A stretch of 64,000 bases of DNA from Synergistaceae bacterium (GTDB lineage Bacteria > Synergistota > Synergistia > Synergistales > Thermovirgaceae), in contig JAAYDT010000081.1 of assembly GCA_012729145.1 (NCBI GenBank), positions 1 to 64,000 of the forward strand, given 5' to 3'. Every line of letters begins with the position of its first letter. The first letter of the stretch is position 1. Below the pieces are notes generated by a model. The model searched no databases and was not told the origin of the DNA. It saw only the letters and a list, made by a program, of their open reading frames with translations. Shown piece by piece: positions 1 through 8,215 of this stretch. Position numbers and translations under genes: made by a program.

Positions 1-58
1 GCCTACCGACTGGTTGAATGAGGCACCTAAAGAAGCTACTGTAGTGTCCCGAGTCCGC

Positions 59-89
59 AAAAGGGGGCCCTCAGAGGGGTCCCCTTTTT
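59..89 (+). terminator. Rho-independent terminator of a gene left of the window
   Basis: The arms AAAAGGGGGCCC and GGGTCCCCTTTT form a 12-bp stem, with one G-T wobble, around a 6-base loop. The stem runs straight into five Ts. It ends transcription of whatever lies before the window, so the gene at 151 probably has its own promoter. A weak candidate (TTGCCG, then TAGTAT) sits between 88 and 116. Confidence 0.85.
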
Positions 90-150
90 GCCGGTGGGGG
101 AGATAGGGTATAGTATTCCGGAAAGGACCGCCCCCGGAAGGAGTGATGAA

Positions 151-1146
151 ATGTACAAGATAAGGGTTCTGAACAGCGAAGACCTTAAGAAATTACTGGA
201 TATCAGGGACGTTATTCCCGCCGTGGAGACGGCCTACGAGCAGTACTCCCGGGGTGAGGCCGAGCTTTTTCCTGTAATTGCCCATGAGTTCGAGAGCGGA
301 CTCCGGGAAATGGACATCAAGTCTGGCTTCCTTTCCAGAACAGGTCTGGCGGGGCTCAAGGTCATCGGCTACGTGGCAGATAACCCCGACAAGAGGAGGA
401 TCCCCGCCGTATCGGGGCTTGTTATGGTCCTAAGCATCGAGACCGGAAGACCTGTAGGGATCCTGGACGGTATGGTTATTACCGAGATAAGGACGGGAGC
501 CGCTGGCGCCGTGGGAGCCAGGCACCTTGCAAGGAAAGGGTCCAGAGAAGTGCTTATCGTCGGTCCCGGGGCCCAGGGCAGAGCCCAGCTCCATGGGTTG
601 ATGAAAGTCCTTTCAGGTATAGAGGTGGTGCGGATCGCCGGCAGGGACCCGGAGAAGCTCTCCAGGTTCGTTAATGAGATGTCTTCCCTTTACCCGGGGG
701 TGTCCCTTTCGGCAGTCCGGATGGAAGATATTCAGGGGGCTGTCTCCTCGTCGGACGTGATAGTGACCTGCACTCCTGCCCACGAACCGTACATCATGAA
801 GGATTGGGTCCGGCCGGGGACCCACATAAACGCTATCGGGGCAGACTTTTCGGGGAAGCAGGAACTGGACGAGGATCTACTCCCCCTTTCCCGTCTCGTT
901 GCGGACAGCAAGGTCCAGACCCTTGAGATAGGTGAGATGCAGACCGCTTTCAGGAAGGGTCTTGTCAGGGAATCCGATGTGATCGAGATCGGGAGCGTGA
1001 TCTCCGGTGATGTGGTCGGAAGAAGAAGCGAAGAGGAGATAACCGTCTTTGACTCAACTGGCATGGCGCTCCAGGATATTGTGACCGCCAATCTGGCCCT
1101 TGTCAGGGCAATAGAACGAGGGATCGGTTCACTTGTGACCATGTGA
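151..1146 (+). CDS. Ornithine cyclodeaminase / mu-crystallin family dehydrogenase
   Basis: This 331-residue, NAD(P)-binding enzyme belongs to the family that includes ornithine cyclodeaminase, alanine dehydrogenase and iminosuccinate reductase. The family motif RTGAAGA is at residues 114-120, the Rossmann motif GPGAQG at 138-143, and HINAIGADFSGKQEL at 225-239 contains the conserved Asp. I chose the ATG at 151 because AAGGAG lies just upstream; an in-frame GTG at 88 lies inside a terminator. The next gene, 22 bases on, is a threonine-dehydratase-like enzyme. That pairing occurs in ectoine (eutBC) and beta-hydroxyaspartate (bhcBD) breakdown, so the substrate may not be ornithine. The family is certain; the reaction is not. 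Confidence 0.85.
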   Translation: MYKIRVLNSEDLKKLLDIRDVIPAVETAYEQYSRGEAELFPVIAHEFESGLREMDIKSGFLSRTGLAGLKVIGYVADNPDKRRIPAVSGLVMVLSIETGRPVGILDGMVITEIRTGAAGAVGARHLARKGSREVLIVGPGAQGRAQLHGLMKVLSGIEVVRIAGRDPEKLSRFVNEMSSLYPGVSLSAVRMEDIQGAVSSSDVIVTCTPAHEPYIMKDWVRPGTHINAIGADFSGKQELDEDLLPLSRLVADSKVQTLEIGEMQTAFRKGLVRESDVIEIGSVISGDVVGRRSEEEITVFDSTGMALQDIVTANLALVRAIERGIGSLVTM

Positions 1147-1168
1147 CGGAAGAAGGAGGGATCCCTTT

Positions 1169-2152
1169 ATGTTCACAGCGCCCGAGATGAAAGATGTTCT
1201 GGGAGCTGCAAGATTCCTGGAAGGAAAGATCAGGAGAACCCCTGTTGAGATGTCAATCCCCCTTTCGGAGGCTGCACGGTCTGAAGTGTTCCTCAAGCTG
1301 GAGAACCTCCAGCTCTGCGGTTCATTCAAGGTAAGGGGCGCGCTCAACAAGATGTACTCTCTTTCCGGGCCGGAGAAGGATAGAGGCGTCATCACGGCCT
1401 CGTCCGGGAACCACGCACAGGGAGTGGCAATGGCCGCTAACCTTCTGGGTGTGAGGGCTGTCATCTGCGTCCCCGGTTCGTGCCCCCAGACAAAGAGGGA
1501 TGCCATCCTCTCCAGAGGTAAGGGAATGGTGGAGCTGAGAGTTATCGGCCGCTTCTACGACGAAGCAGAGGAAGAGGCCAAGGCCGCAGCTGGAAGAGAG
1601 AAGCTCGTATACGTCTCCGCCTACGAGGATCACCATATCGTCTGCGGGCAGGGCACCCTCGGTCTTGAGTTCCTGTTGGACGTGCCCGACCTGGACCTTT
1701 TAATTGTCCCCATTAGCGGTGGAGGGCTTATCGCCGGTGTCGCCATCGCTGCCAGGGCCCTCAGACCGGGTATAGAGGTAGTTGGAGTACATGCCTCGGC
1801 CAACCCTTCATGGAAAGTGGCTTGGGAAAAGGAAGAGGTCGTTCCCCAAGAGGAGAGCGAAACCTATGCGGACGCCCTTTCCGGGGCTGCTTCCAGGCTC
1901 CTCTTCCCGGTGATAAGAGAGGTCGTGTCGGGAGTTGCGGAAGTGTCGGAGTGCGAGATCGCAAGGGCCATTTCTTTCATGCATTCCAGGCACCACCAGG
2001 TGGTGGAGGGTGCAGGCTCGGTTGGTGTTGCCGCTGTCCTGGCGGGCAAGGTCGATATTGCAGGGAGGAAGACCGGAATAATAATCAGCGGGGGCAATAT
2101 CGGAGATGCCACACTCCTGAAAGCCGTAGCAGAGGCAGGTGATATGGATTGA
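1169..2152 (+). CDS. Threonine dehydratase-like PLP enzyme (fold type II)
   Basis: The 327-residue protein has the PLP lysine motif GSFKVRGA (Lys54), SSGNHAQG (79-85) for the substrate carboxylate, and the phosphate-binding loop SGGGLIAG (183-190). It lacks the C-terminal regulatory domain of biosynthetic IlvA, so it looks catabolic (threonine or serine to 2-oxoacid plus ammonia) or like a hydroxyaspartate/hydroxyectoine-type dehydratase. An AGGAGG-like site precedes the ATG. It is almost certainly co-transcribed with the upstream ornithine-cyclodeaminase-family gene. The 2-oxoacid formed could feed the ferredoxin oxidoreductase encoded at about 40 kb (inference). Confidence 0.88.
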   Translation: MFTAPEMKDVLGAARFLEGKIRRTPVEMSIPLSEAARSEVFLKLENLQLCGSFKVRGALNKMYSLSGPEKDRGVITASSGNHAQGVAMAANLLGVRAVICVPGSCPQTKRDAILSRGKGMVELRVIGRFYDEAEEEAKAAAGREKLVYVSAYEDHHIVCGQGTLGLEFLLDVPDLDLLIVPISGGGLIAGVAIAARALRPGIEVVGVHASANPSWKVAWEKEEVVPQEESETYADALSGAASRLLFPVIREVVSGVAEVSECEIARAISFMHSRHHQVVEGAGSVGVAAVLAGKVDIAGRKTGIIISGGNIGDATLLKAVAEAGDMD

Positions 2153-2364
2153 GCGACCAAGGAGAAGAGAAAAGAAAAAACATGGAGGACAGGGGGCATT
2201 CGCCCCTGACGGTGATCCTGTTCTTTACCGTAACACTGGCGCTGGCGGTTAAGTTAATGATCAATATCCCTTTTTTTCGGGAGTTCTTTTCGGGCTATGG
2301 CAAGTTCATTCTGCTTCCCGTTCTGCTTTTTCTTGCCTACATAGGCATTCACCGAAAGGGGTAA
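2149..2364 (+). CDS. Small two-helix membrane protein of unknown function
   Basis: The 71-residue protein has a charged N-terminus, then two hydrophobic stretches (about residues 20-40 and 50-66) separated by a short polar turn, ending in basic residues. I do not recognise a family. The TTG start at 2149 overlaps the stop of the preceding gene and has AGGTG seven bases upstream. An ATG at 2182 would give a 60-residue version starting MEDRGHSP. The 3' end overlaps the convergent radical SAM gene by 16 bp. Confidence 0.5.
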   Translation: MSDQGEEKRKNMEDRGHSPLTVILFFTVTLALAVKLMINIPFFREFFSGYGKFILLPVLLFLAYIGIHRKG

Positions 2365-3290
2365 AGATCCCCCTGCCGGGCCCCGAGGCTTTTCATACCT
2401 TCCTGTACAAGGGACAGGACCATGGATTTCTGGCTGATCCATGACGGGGAAACCAGCTCCGGGGGGGAGGCGTCTGCAGAGATCCTCTGGAGGATGACCC
2501 TGTCAGGTATGTGTCTGATAGCTTCGATAACCTCATGAACGTACTCCTCGACTTCCTGCGGAACGAAGGTCCCTGACCGGAAAAGAGCCTCAAGCCTGGT
2601 CCCGGTGAGGACGTACAGGGGGTGGAACTTGAGGGCGTCCACACCGAGGTCCGAAAGTTGCAGAGAGGAGGCAGCGAGCTGCCCTTTTTTTTCGCCGGGG
2701 ATCCCGGAGATAAGGTGGGCGCAGGTGAATATCCTTCTTCTGGAAGACCTGGCAAGAGCATCAATGACCTCGGATGTCCCGTGGCCTCTTCCCAGCCAAT
2801 CCAGCCCCGAGGGATCCATGGTCTGGACACCCAGCTCTATCCAGACATCGATCGATCTCTTTCTGGCGCTCCTCTCCAGTATGTCAAGTATCTCGTCGGG
2901 GACCTGGTCGGGCCTTGCCCCGACCGCGACCCCTGCGACCCTTCCAAGTCCCGACGCCAGCGAAAGGGTCCTTTCAAGCAGCTGCCGGAACAAGTTGCTT
3001 GCTGTGTTTGTTGATGAGTAGCTCTGGAAGTAGAGAAGGGCCATGACGTCACGGCCCTTCCTCTGGATCCTTTCAAAACCGCTGCGGATCTGCGTTTCCA
3101 GGTCCTCGCCCCTGAGAAAGGCGCCTGAACCGCCCCCCCTTGCATCGCAGAAGATGCAACCTCCGCGGAGGTTGCTGTCCCTGTTGGGACAGCCCATCCC
3201 CGTGTCCAGGGGTATCTTCCGGACCTCCGTCCCCCATCTCTCCCTGAGCCAACGGGACCAGCTGTTGTAAGGAGGATGCCGATCCTGCAA
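2349..3290 (-). CDS. Radical SAM protein, TIGR01212 / YhcC family
   Basis: The 313-residue protein has the family's N-terminal cluster motif CPNRDSNLRGGCIFC (around residues 29-43), whose cysteines bind the [4Fe-4S] cluster that cleaves S-adenosylmethionine. The molecular function of this family is, to my knowledge, not firmly established. The start is TTG at 3290, three bases after the purE stop, with AGGGAG inside the last codons of purE. It is therefore the last gene of the purine operon, although a purine role cannot be claimed from position alone. The 3' end converges with the small membrane-protein gene. Confidence 0.88.
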   Translation of the reverse strand: MQDRHPPYNSWSRWLRERWGTEVRKIPLDTGMGCPNRDSNLRGGCIFCDARGGGSGAFLRGEDLETQIRSGFERIQRKGRDVMALLYFQSYSSTNTASNLFRQLLERTLSLASGLGRVAGVAVGARPDQVPDEILDILERSARKRSIDVWIELGVQTMDPSGLDWLGRGHGTSEVIDALARSSRRRIFTCAHLISGIPGEKKGQLAASSLQLSDLGVDALKFHPLYVLTGTRLEALFRSGTFVPQEVEEYVHEVIEAIRHIPDRVILQRISADASPPELVSPSWISQKSMVLSLVQEGMKSLGARQGDLYPFR

Positions 3291-3293
3291 ATG

Positions 3294-3818
3294 CTAGAGC
3301 TCCCTGAAGGCAGAGGAAGGGGCCAGGGGGAGGTCGCTGATCTCCTTCCTGGACTCTGTTACCTTCAGCCTCGCCGAGGCTACGTCTTCCCAGACCTTCT
3401 CGTGGACCTTGTCGTCGAAGAGGGAAATTATCCTTGCCGCAAAGAGGGCAGCGTTCCTGGCGGCACCAATTCCCATGGTACCCACCGGAACACCAGGCGG
3501 CATCTGGGCTATCGACAGCAGTGCATCGATCCCCCCAAGGGTCCCCGCCGGTGCGGGTACGCCGATCACCGGTATGGTGGTATGGGCCGCAATCACCCCC
3601 GGAAGAGCTGCCGAAAGACCCGCCACCGCAACGATGACCTTGATCCCTCTTGCCTTCGCGTTCCTCGCGTAGTTGACTACATCATCGGGTGTCCGGTGCG
3701 CCGAGGCCACCGTTATCTCATAGGGGATCCCCAAGGTCTCGAAGACCTCTTTTGCCTTGACCCCCAGATCCAGGTCCGATACAGACCCGAGCACTATTCC
3801 TGCAACCGGTCCTTCCAA
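3294..3818 (-). CDS. purE: PurE, AIR carboxylase / N5-CAIR mutase
   Basis: The 174-residue protein forms CAIR in purine synthesis. GSVSD (residues 11-15) and SAHRTP (39-44, His41) match the family. The loop that in class I PurE reads GGAAHLPG here reads GLSAALPG (67-74), so its histidine is absent, and the C-terminal part (ARNAALFAARIISLFDD) resembles class II, CO2-using PurE. No purK is present in the operon, which fits direct carboxylation of AIR. The start is TTG with GGGAGG upstream, overlapping purD by 25 bp. The family is secure; the mechanistic class is inference. Confidence 0.92.
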   Translation of the reverse strand: MEGPVAGIVLGSVSDLDLGVKAKEVFETLGIPYEITVASAHRTPDDVVNYARNAKARGIKVIVAVAGLSAALPGVIAAHTTIPVIGVPAPAGTLGGIDALLSIAQMPPGVPVGTMGIGAARNAALFAARIISLFDDKVHEKVWEDVASARLKVTESRKEISDLPLAPSSAFREL

Positions 3819-5095
3819 GGTGATCTTCCTCCCTTCAGGGCAATATCGCTTCTGAACCTGACGCCCTCGAAACGGATCCTTTCAACTGCACGGTAGGCTC
3901 CTGATCGGGCCGCCTGTATGTCTTCTCCCGTTCCCACAACGGTTAGGACCCTTCCCCCCGATGTGACCAGTCTGCCGGAGCCATCCCTGGCCGTACCGGA
4001 GTGAAAGATGAAAGTGCCGTCTTCCATCTCCGCCTGATCAAGACCAGACAGGGGGAACCCTCTTTCGTAGGGGCCAGGGTAGCCCCCGGAAGCGAGTACA
4101 ACACCGACAGCTGTCCTTGAAGGTTCCGGGCAGGGCGTATTCCCGAGGCTCCCCCTGGCGCAGGATCCCGCCAGAAGGGCGAGATCACCGCCGAAAGAGG
4201 GAAGGACCACCTGTGTCTCAGGGTCGCCCATACGGACGTTATACTCCAGGACTTTCACCCCCCCGGTGGGATCCACCATCAGGCCGAGGTAAAGGACCCC
4301 CCTGAACGGGATCGAGTCCTTCTTTAGCCCCGCCACGGTCGGTTCGATGACCTTCTTGATCACCCTGTCCATGAAAGGCTTGTCCGCCCACGGGACGGGT
4401 GAATAGGCTCCCATCCCTCCGGTATTGGGCCCCTTGTCGGCATCAAATGCCCTCTTGTGGTCCTGGCTTGTCGGAAGGATCCTGAAGGAGACCCCGTCGG
4501 TCAACACCAGAACGGTAAGCTCCTCACCGGGGAGATGATCCTCAATAACCACCCTTTTCCCGGATCGTCCCAAAAACATCTTGACGAGAAGGCCAGCGCA
4601 GGTCTCCATCGCCTCCATGAAAGAGTCGATCACGAAGGCCCCCTTGCCGGCTGCAAGGCCGTCGGCCTTTACCACGTAGGGAGGTTTTCTCTTCAGGAGG
4701 GCCTTTTCCGCCTGCTCAAGGTTCTCGCAGATATCGAAACCTGCTGTGGGCACACCGTGCCTGGACATGAAGTTCTTCGCAAAGGCCTTGCTCCCCTCCA
4801 GCATGGCTCCCTCTTTCCCTGGTCCAAGAACGTCAAACCCCCTGTCACGCAGAACGTCGGCAGCACCGGCCACGAGCGGGGCCTCAGGCCCAATGACGAC
4901 AAGGTCGGGTGACAGGGTGCCTGCAAGTTCGAGGACCGTCCCCGGATCCGAAATATCAACCGGGTGGACAGTGGTGGTCTTCTCGATTCCTGCGTTACCG
5001 GGAGCACAATGGACGGAGCTCACCGAGGGGGATGCGGCGAAGGCCCAGCACAGGGCGTGTTCCCGGCCTCCACCGCCCAGGACAAGAACTCTCAT
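3794..5095 (-). CDS. purD: Phosphoribosylamine-glycine ligase (GARS)
   Basis: The 433-residue ATP-grasp enzyme joins 5-phosphoribosylamine and glycine with ATP. The N-terminus MRVLVLGGGGREHALCW is the family hallmark, with PGNAG nearby. The ATP-grasp core includes FMSRHGVPTA, VVKADGLAAGKG, and LEYNVRMGDPETQ. Length is normal. It lies 14 bases after purH and overlaps the start of purE, so it is in the middle of the purine operon. Confidence 0.97.
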   Translation of the reverse strand: MRVLVLGGGGREHALCWAFAASPSVSSVHCAPGNAGIEKTTTVHPVDISDPGTVLELAGTLSPDLVVIGPEAPLVAGAADVLRDRGFDVLGPGKEGAMLEGSKAFAKNFMSRHGVPTAGFDICENLEQAEKALLKRKPPYVVKADGLAAGKGAFVIDSFMEAMETCAGLLVKMFLGRSGKRVVIEDHLPGEELTVLVLTDGVSFRILPTSQDHKRAFDADKGPNTGGMGAYSPVPWADKPFMDRVIKKVIEPTVAGLKKDSIPFRGVLYLGLMVDPTGGVKVLEYNVRMGDPETQVVLPSFGGDLALLAGSCARGSLGNTPCPEPSRTAVGVVLASGGYPGPYERGFPLSGLDQAEMEDGTFIFHSGTARDGSGRLVTSGGRVLTVVGTGEDIQAARSGAYRAVERIRFEGVRFRSDIALKGGRSPWKDRLQE

Positions 5096-5109
5096 GGTCT
5101 CACCCCCGT

Positions 5110-6639
5110 TCAGTGGCGGAAGGTCCGACAGCCACTGATGAACATGCTGATACCAAGCCTCATTGCAGCTCCCCTGACCTCTTCGTCCCTTATCGATCCT
5201 CCAGGCTGGATCACCGCCGCTACTCCCGCATCGGCGGCTATCTCCAGACTGTCAGGAAAGGGGAAAAAAGCATCGGAACCCATTACTGCTCCAACGGCCT
5301 TCCCATCAGCCTGAATGCAGGCCCATCTCACCGCGTCGACCCTGCTGGTGAAACCCCTTCCGAGACCGACGGTAGAACCTTCCCTCACAAGTGATATGGA
5401 GTTGCTCTTGCTCAAGGCTGCCGCTTTCCAGGCAAGGACCAGGTCTTCCCAGAGGTCGGGTCTTGGTTGTCCCACCCATTCCCCGGATCCGTGGTCAGGC
5501 AGCGGGGGAAGGACATCATCCTGCATCAGGGTCCCGCTCCAGGTGCTGACGAAGGAGGGCCCGGCGACCTTCCCTCCGTTCCACTCAAGGAGTCTGAGAT
5601 TAGGTCTTTCCGAGACCAGTATCAGTGCTGCCTCCTCCGAGAAGGACGGCGCCACTATGACTTCGGCGAACTGGTCCAATACTCGTCGCGCGGCATTACC
5701 GTCCATCTCCCTGGTAAAGGCGATTATCCCGCCAAAGGCCGATACGGGATCGCATTCGAAGGCCCTCAGATATGCTGAGGCGGCATCGTCTGCCACGGCG
5801 ATACCGCAGGGCGTGGTGTGTTTGATGATAATGCAGGCACAGTCAGACTGGAAAAGGGCCATACTTCTCATGGCGCAGTCCAGATCGAGGATATTGTTGT
5901 AGGACAGGGGCTTTCCGGAGAGAAGTCTCCAGGGGGTCTTTTCAAGAGGGTGAGTAAAGAGAGAGGCTCTTTGGTGAGGGTTCTCCCCGTATCGGAGTTC
6001 TATCTTCCTGCTTAGCGGAAGTACAGTGAGAGAAGGGAAAGACTCCCTTTCCGAACCGCAGGATCTCGAGAGGCCCTCGTGAATGACCGAATCGTAGCAG
6101 GCTGTCTTCAGGAAAGCCTTAAGGGCCAGTCTCTCCCTGGTGGGGAGAGAGACATTGCCCTCGGACCGGATCTCCTCCGCCACTACACCGTAGTCTTCAG
6201 GGTCAGTTACGGGTATTACGTGTCTGAAATTCTTGGCGGCGGCCCTTATGAGGGTGACGCCCCCGATGTCGATGTTCTCGAGAAGTTCGTCCAGATCGGC
6301 ACCCTGGTTGAAGGTCTCTTCGAAGGGGTAGAGGTTGCAAACCACCATGTCGATCATCGGGATCCCGAATTTTTCCACGTCGATCAGGTCACCCTCAAAG
6401 TGTCTCCTGGCAAGGATCCCGCCGAAAACAGAGGGGTGGAGGGTCTTGACCCTTCCTCCCAGCATGTGGGGGTATCCAGTAAGGTCCTCAACTTCCTTGA
6501 CGGGAACCCCTGACTCCCTGATGTGCCTGGCGGTACCCGAACTGGATACTATCTCCCACCCCAGGTCCGCAAGATCCCTGGCCAACCCGGCCACGTTGCT
6601 CTTGTCAAAGACCGATATCAGCGCACGCTTCTGACCCAT
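5110..6639 (-). CDS. purH: Bifunctional AICAR transformylase / IMP cyclohydrolase
   Basis: About 509 residues. The N-terminal MGS-like domain begins ALISVFDKSN and contains GGRVKTLHP. The C-terminal transformylase domain carries IIKHTTPCG, a variant of IKHTNPCG, and ends with FRH as is usual. It catalyses the last two steps to IMP. I place the start at the ATG at 6639, with AAGGAG eight bases upstream. An upstream in-frame ATG at 6657 overlaps the purN stop but would put the ribosome site inside the coding region. Confidence 0.96.
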   Translation of the reverse strand: MGQKRALISVFDKSNVAGLARDLADLGWEIVSSSGTARHIRESGVPVKEVEDLTGYPHMLGGRVKTLHPSVFGGILARRHFEGDLIDVEKFGIPMIDMVVCNLYPFEETFNQGADLDELLENIDIGGVTLIRAAAKNFRHVIPVTDPEDYGVVAEEIRSEGNVSLPTRERLALKAFLKTACYDSVIHEGLSRSCGSERESFPSLTVLPLSRKIELRYGENPHQRASLFTHPLEKTPWRLLSGKPLSYNNILDLDCAMRSMALFQSDCACIIIKHTTPCGIAVADDAASAYLRAFECDPVSAFGGIIAFTREMDGNAARRVLDQFAEVIVAPSFSEEAALILVSERPNLRLLEWNGGKVAGPSFVSTWSGTLMQDDVLPPLPDHGSGEWVGQPRPDLWEDLVLAWKAAALSKSNSISLVREGSTVGLGRGFTSRVDAVRWACIQADGKAVGAVMGSDAFFPFPDSLEIAADAGVAAVIQPGGSIRDEEVRGAAMRLGISMFISGCRTFRH

Positions 6640-6653
6640 GGCAAGTTCTCCTT

Positions 6654-7226
6654 TCATCCTGATCGGCCAAGCAGGGCGATCAGGGTTCTTGTATACATGA
6701 CATGCTCTGCCTGGTGGATCCTCTCCTCCAGTTCCTCAAGTGTATCACCAGGGAGTATCCTGACAGGCTCCTGGGCAAGTATCTCTCCATGGTCCACTTC
6801 TTCGTCAACGAGGTGCACGGTGACGCCCGTCAATTTAACGCCGTGCGCGAAAGCCTCACTGATAGAGTCCCGGCCTGGGAAGGATGGGAGGAGGGAAGGG
6901 TGGATATTGACGATCCTCCCCCTCCTGGGGGCAACGAATCCCGGTGATAGGATCCTCATGAAACCGGCAAGGACCAGCCATTCTACGGAATGGGCTTCGA
7001 GCAGCGTCTCGAGATATCTCTCCGCGTCGCGCCTGCCCTGGGAGGAGTAGGGAAGAACGCGGGTCGTTACCCCCTTTTGCCTTGCGGAGTGGAGCCCGGC
7101 CGCATCGGGATTGTCGCTGGCCACAAAAGCCACCTCGGCGTTTATCAGCCCATCGTGGCAGTTATCGACAATGGTGGTCATGTTCGAACCCCTTCCGGAA
7201 ATGAGGATAGCCATTGTGGGTTTCAT
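6654..7226 (-). CDS. purN: Phosphoribosylglycinamide formyltransferase (10-formyl-THF type)
   Basis: The 190-residue enzyme transfers formyl from 10-formyltetrahydrofolate to GAR. The GAR-binding motif ISGRGSNM is near the N-terminus. The catalytic Asn and His are in NIHPSLLPSFPG, and the Asp lies in VHLVDEEVDHG. The start codon overlaps the purM stop by four bases. The folate-dependent enzyme, rather than formate-dependent PurT, is the one encoded here. Confidence 0.96.
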   Translation of the reverse strand: MKPTMAILISGRGSNMTTIVDNCHDGLINAEVAFVASDNPDAAGLHSARQKGVTTRVLPYSSQGRRDAERYLETLLEAHSVEWLVLAGFMRILSPGFVAPRRGRIVNIHPSLLPSFPGRDSISEAFAHGVKLTGVTVHLVDEEVDHGEILAQEPVRILPGDTLEELEERIHQAEHVMYTRTLIALLGRSG

Positions 7227-8215
7227 GATGCGACCTCTCCTATGACGTATACCGTTTCCCCGAAATTTCCGAGGATCGACGAGACTATCTGCACATCCCG
7301 GGGTCTGACAACCAGAACGAAACCTATTCCGAGGTTGAATACCCTCCTCATCTCCTTCTCGTCCACCCCGCTGTTTCCTATCAGGCCGAAAACCGGGGGA
7401 CGTTCCCAGGAGGAAAAGTCGATCTCTGGTCTCAACGATCCAGGAAGTATTCTGGAGATGTTCTCTTCAAGTCCGCCGCCTGTAATGTGTGCCATGCCCG
7501 TCACGGCCCCTGACGATGCCGCCTCCAGAGCCGCCTTGACGTACAGGCGGGTTGGTCTCATCAAAACCTTCGAGAGGGGCTTCCCGTCTCCGGGGACGAT
7601 ATGATCCAACGCAAGGGATCCATCCCCATCAAGGAGGCACTTTCTCACCAGCGAGAAGCCGTTGCTGTGCAAGCCTGAGCTTGCCAGTCCCAGGAGTACG
7701 TCCCCCTTCGCGGTCCGGCCCCCGTCGATCATGCAGGCTTCTTCTACGATGCCCACGGCGAATCCGGCGAGATCGAAGGAACCTGGAGGGTAGACACCCG
7801 GCATTTCTGCAGTCTCACCTCCCAGAAGAGCGCAGCCGCAGGATGAACAGGACTCGGCGATGCCCTCCATCACGGGTCCGAAGATATCGCCGTCCAGGTG
7901 GCCACAGGCGATGTAGTCCAGGAAGAAGAGCGGGCGCGCTCCGCAGGTGACCAGGTCGTTCACATTCATGGCCACCAGGTCTTGCCCGAGGCCCCGGAAT
8001 GATCCCGTCATTCGGGCCACTTCCAGCTTGGTCCCTACGCCATCGGTGCAAGCGGCAAGCACTTTGCCCCCGCCTAATCTGTAAAGCCCGGAGAAGCCTC
8101 CTATCCCTGAAAGGACATTCGGTGAGGATGCCCTGGATGCGATCTTTCGAACAAGGTCTATCCAGGCGTCGCTTCTACGGAGGCTGACACCGGCTCTTTC
8201 ATAAGTCCATTCCAT
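7223..8215 (-). CDS. purM: Phosphoribosylformylglycinamidine cyclo-ligase (AIR synthetase)
   Basis: About 330 residues. It closes the imidazole ring of AIR using ATP. Family motifs include DGVGTKLEVA, DLVAMNVNDLVTCGARPLFFLDY, GGETAEMPGVY and the late TGGGLEENISRILP. I start at the ATG at 8215, which has GGAGGAG six bases upstream and overlaps the purF end by 17 bp. An in-frame extension to 8335 lies wholly within purF and has no support. Confidence 0.96.
   Translation of the reverse strand: MEWTYERAGVSLRRSDAWIDLVRKIASRASSPNVLSGIGGFSGLYRLGGGKVLAACTDGVGTKLEVARMTGSFRGLGQDLVAMNVNDLVTCGARPLFFLDYIACGHLDGDIFGPVMEGIAESCSSCGCALLGGETAEMPGVYPPGSFDLAGFAVGIVEEACMIDGGRTAKGDVLLGLASSGLHSNGFSLVRKCLLDGDGSLALDHIVPGDGKPLSKVLMRPTRLYVKAALEAASSGAVTGMAHITGGGLEENISRILPGSLRPEIDFSSWERPPVFGLIGNSGVDEKEMRRVFNLGIGFVLVVRPRDVQIVSSILGNFGETVYVIGEVAS

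Noticed and set aside
3276-3896. 206-codon plus-strand open frame
   Set aside because: Antisense to purE and purD; low-complexity, no motifs.
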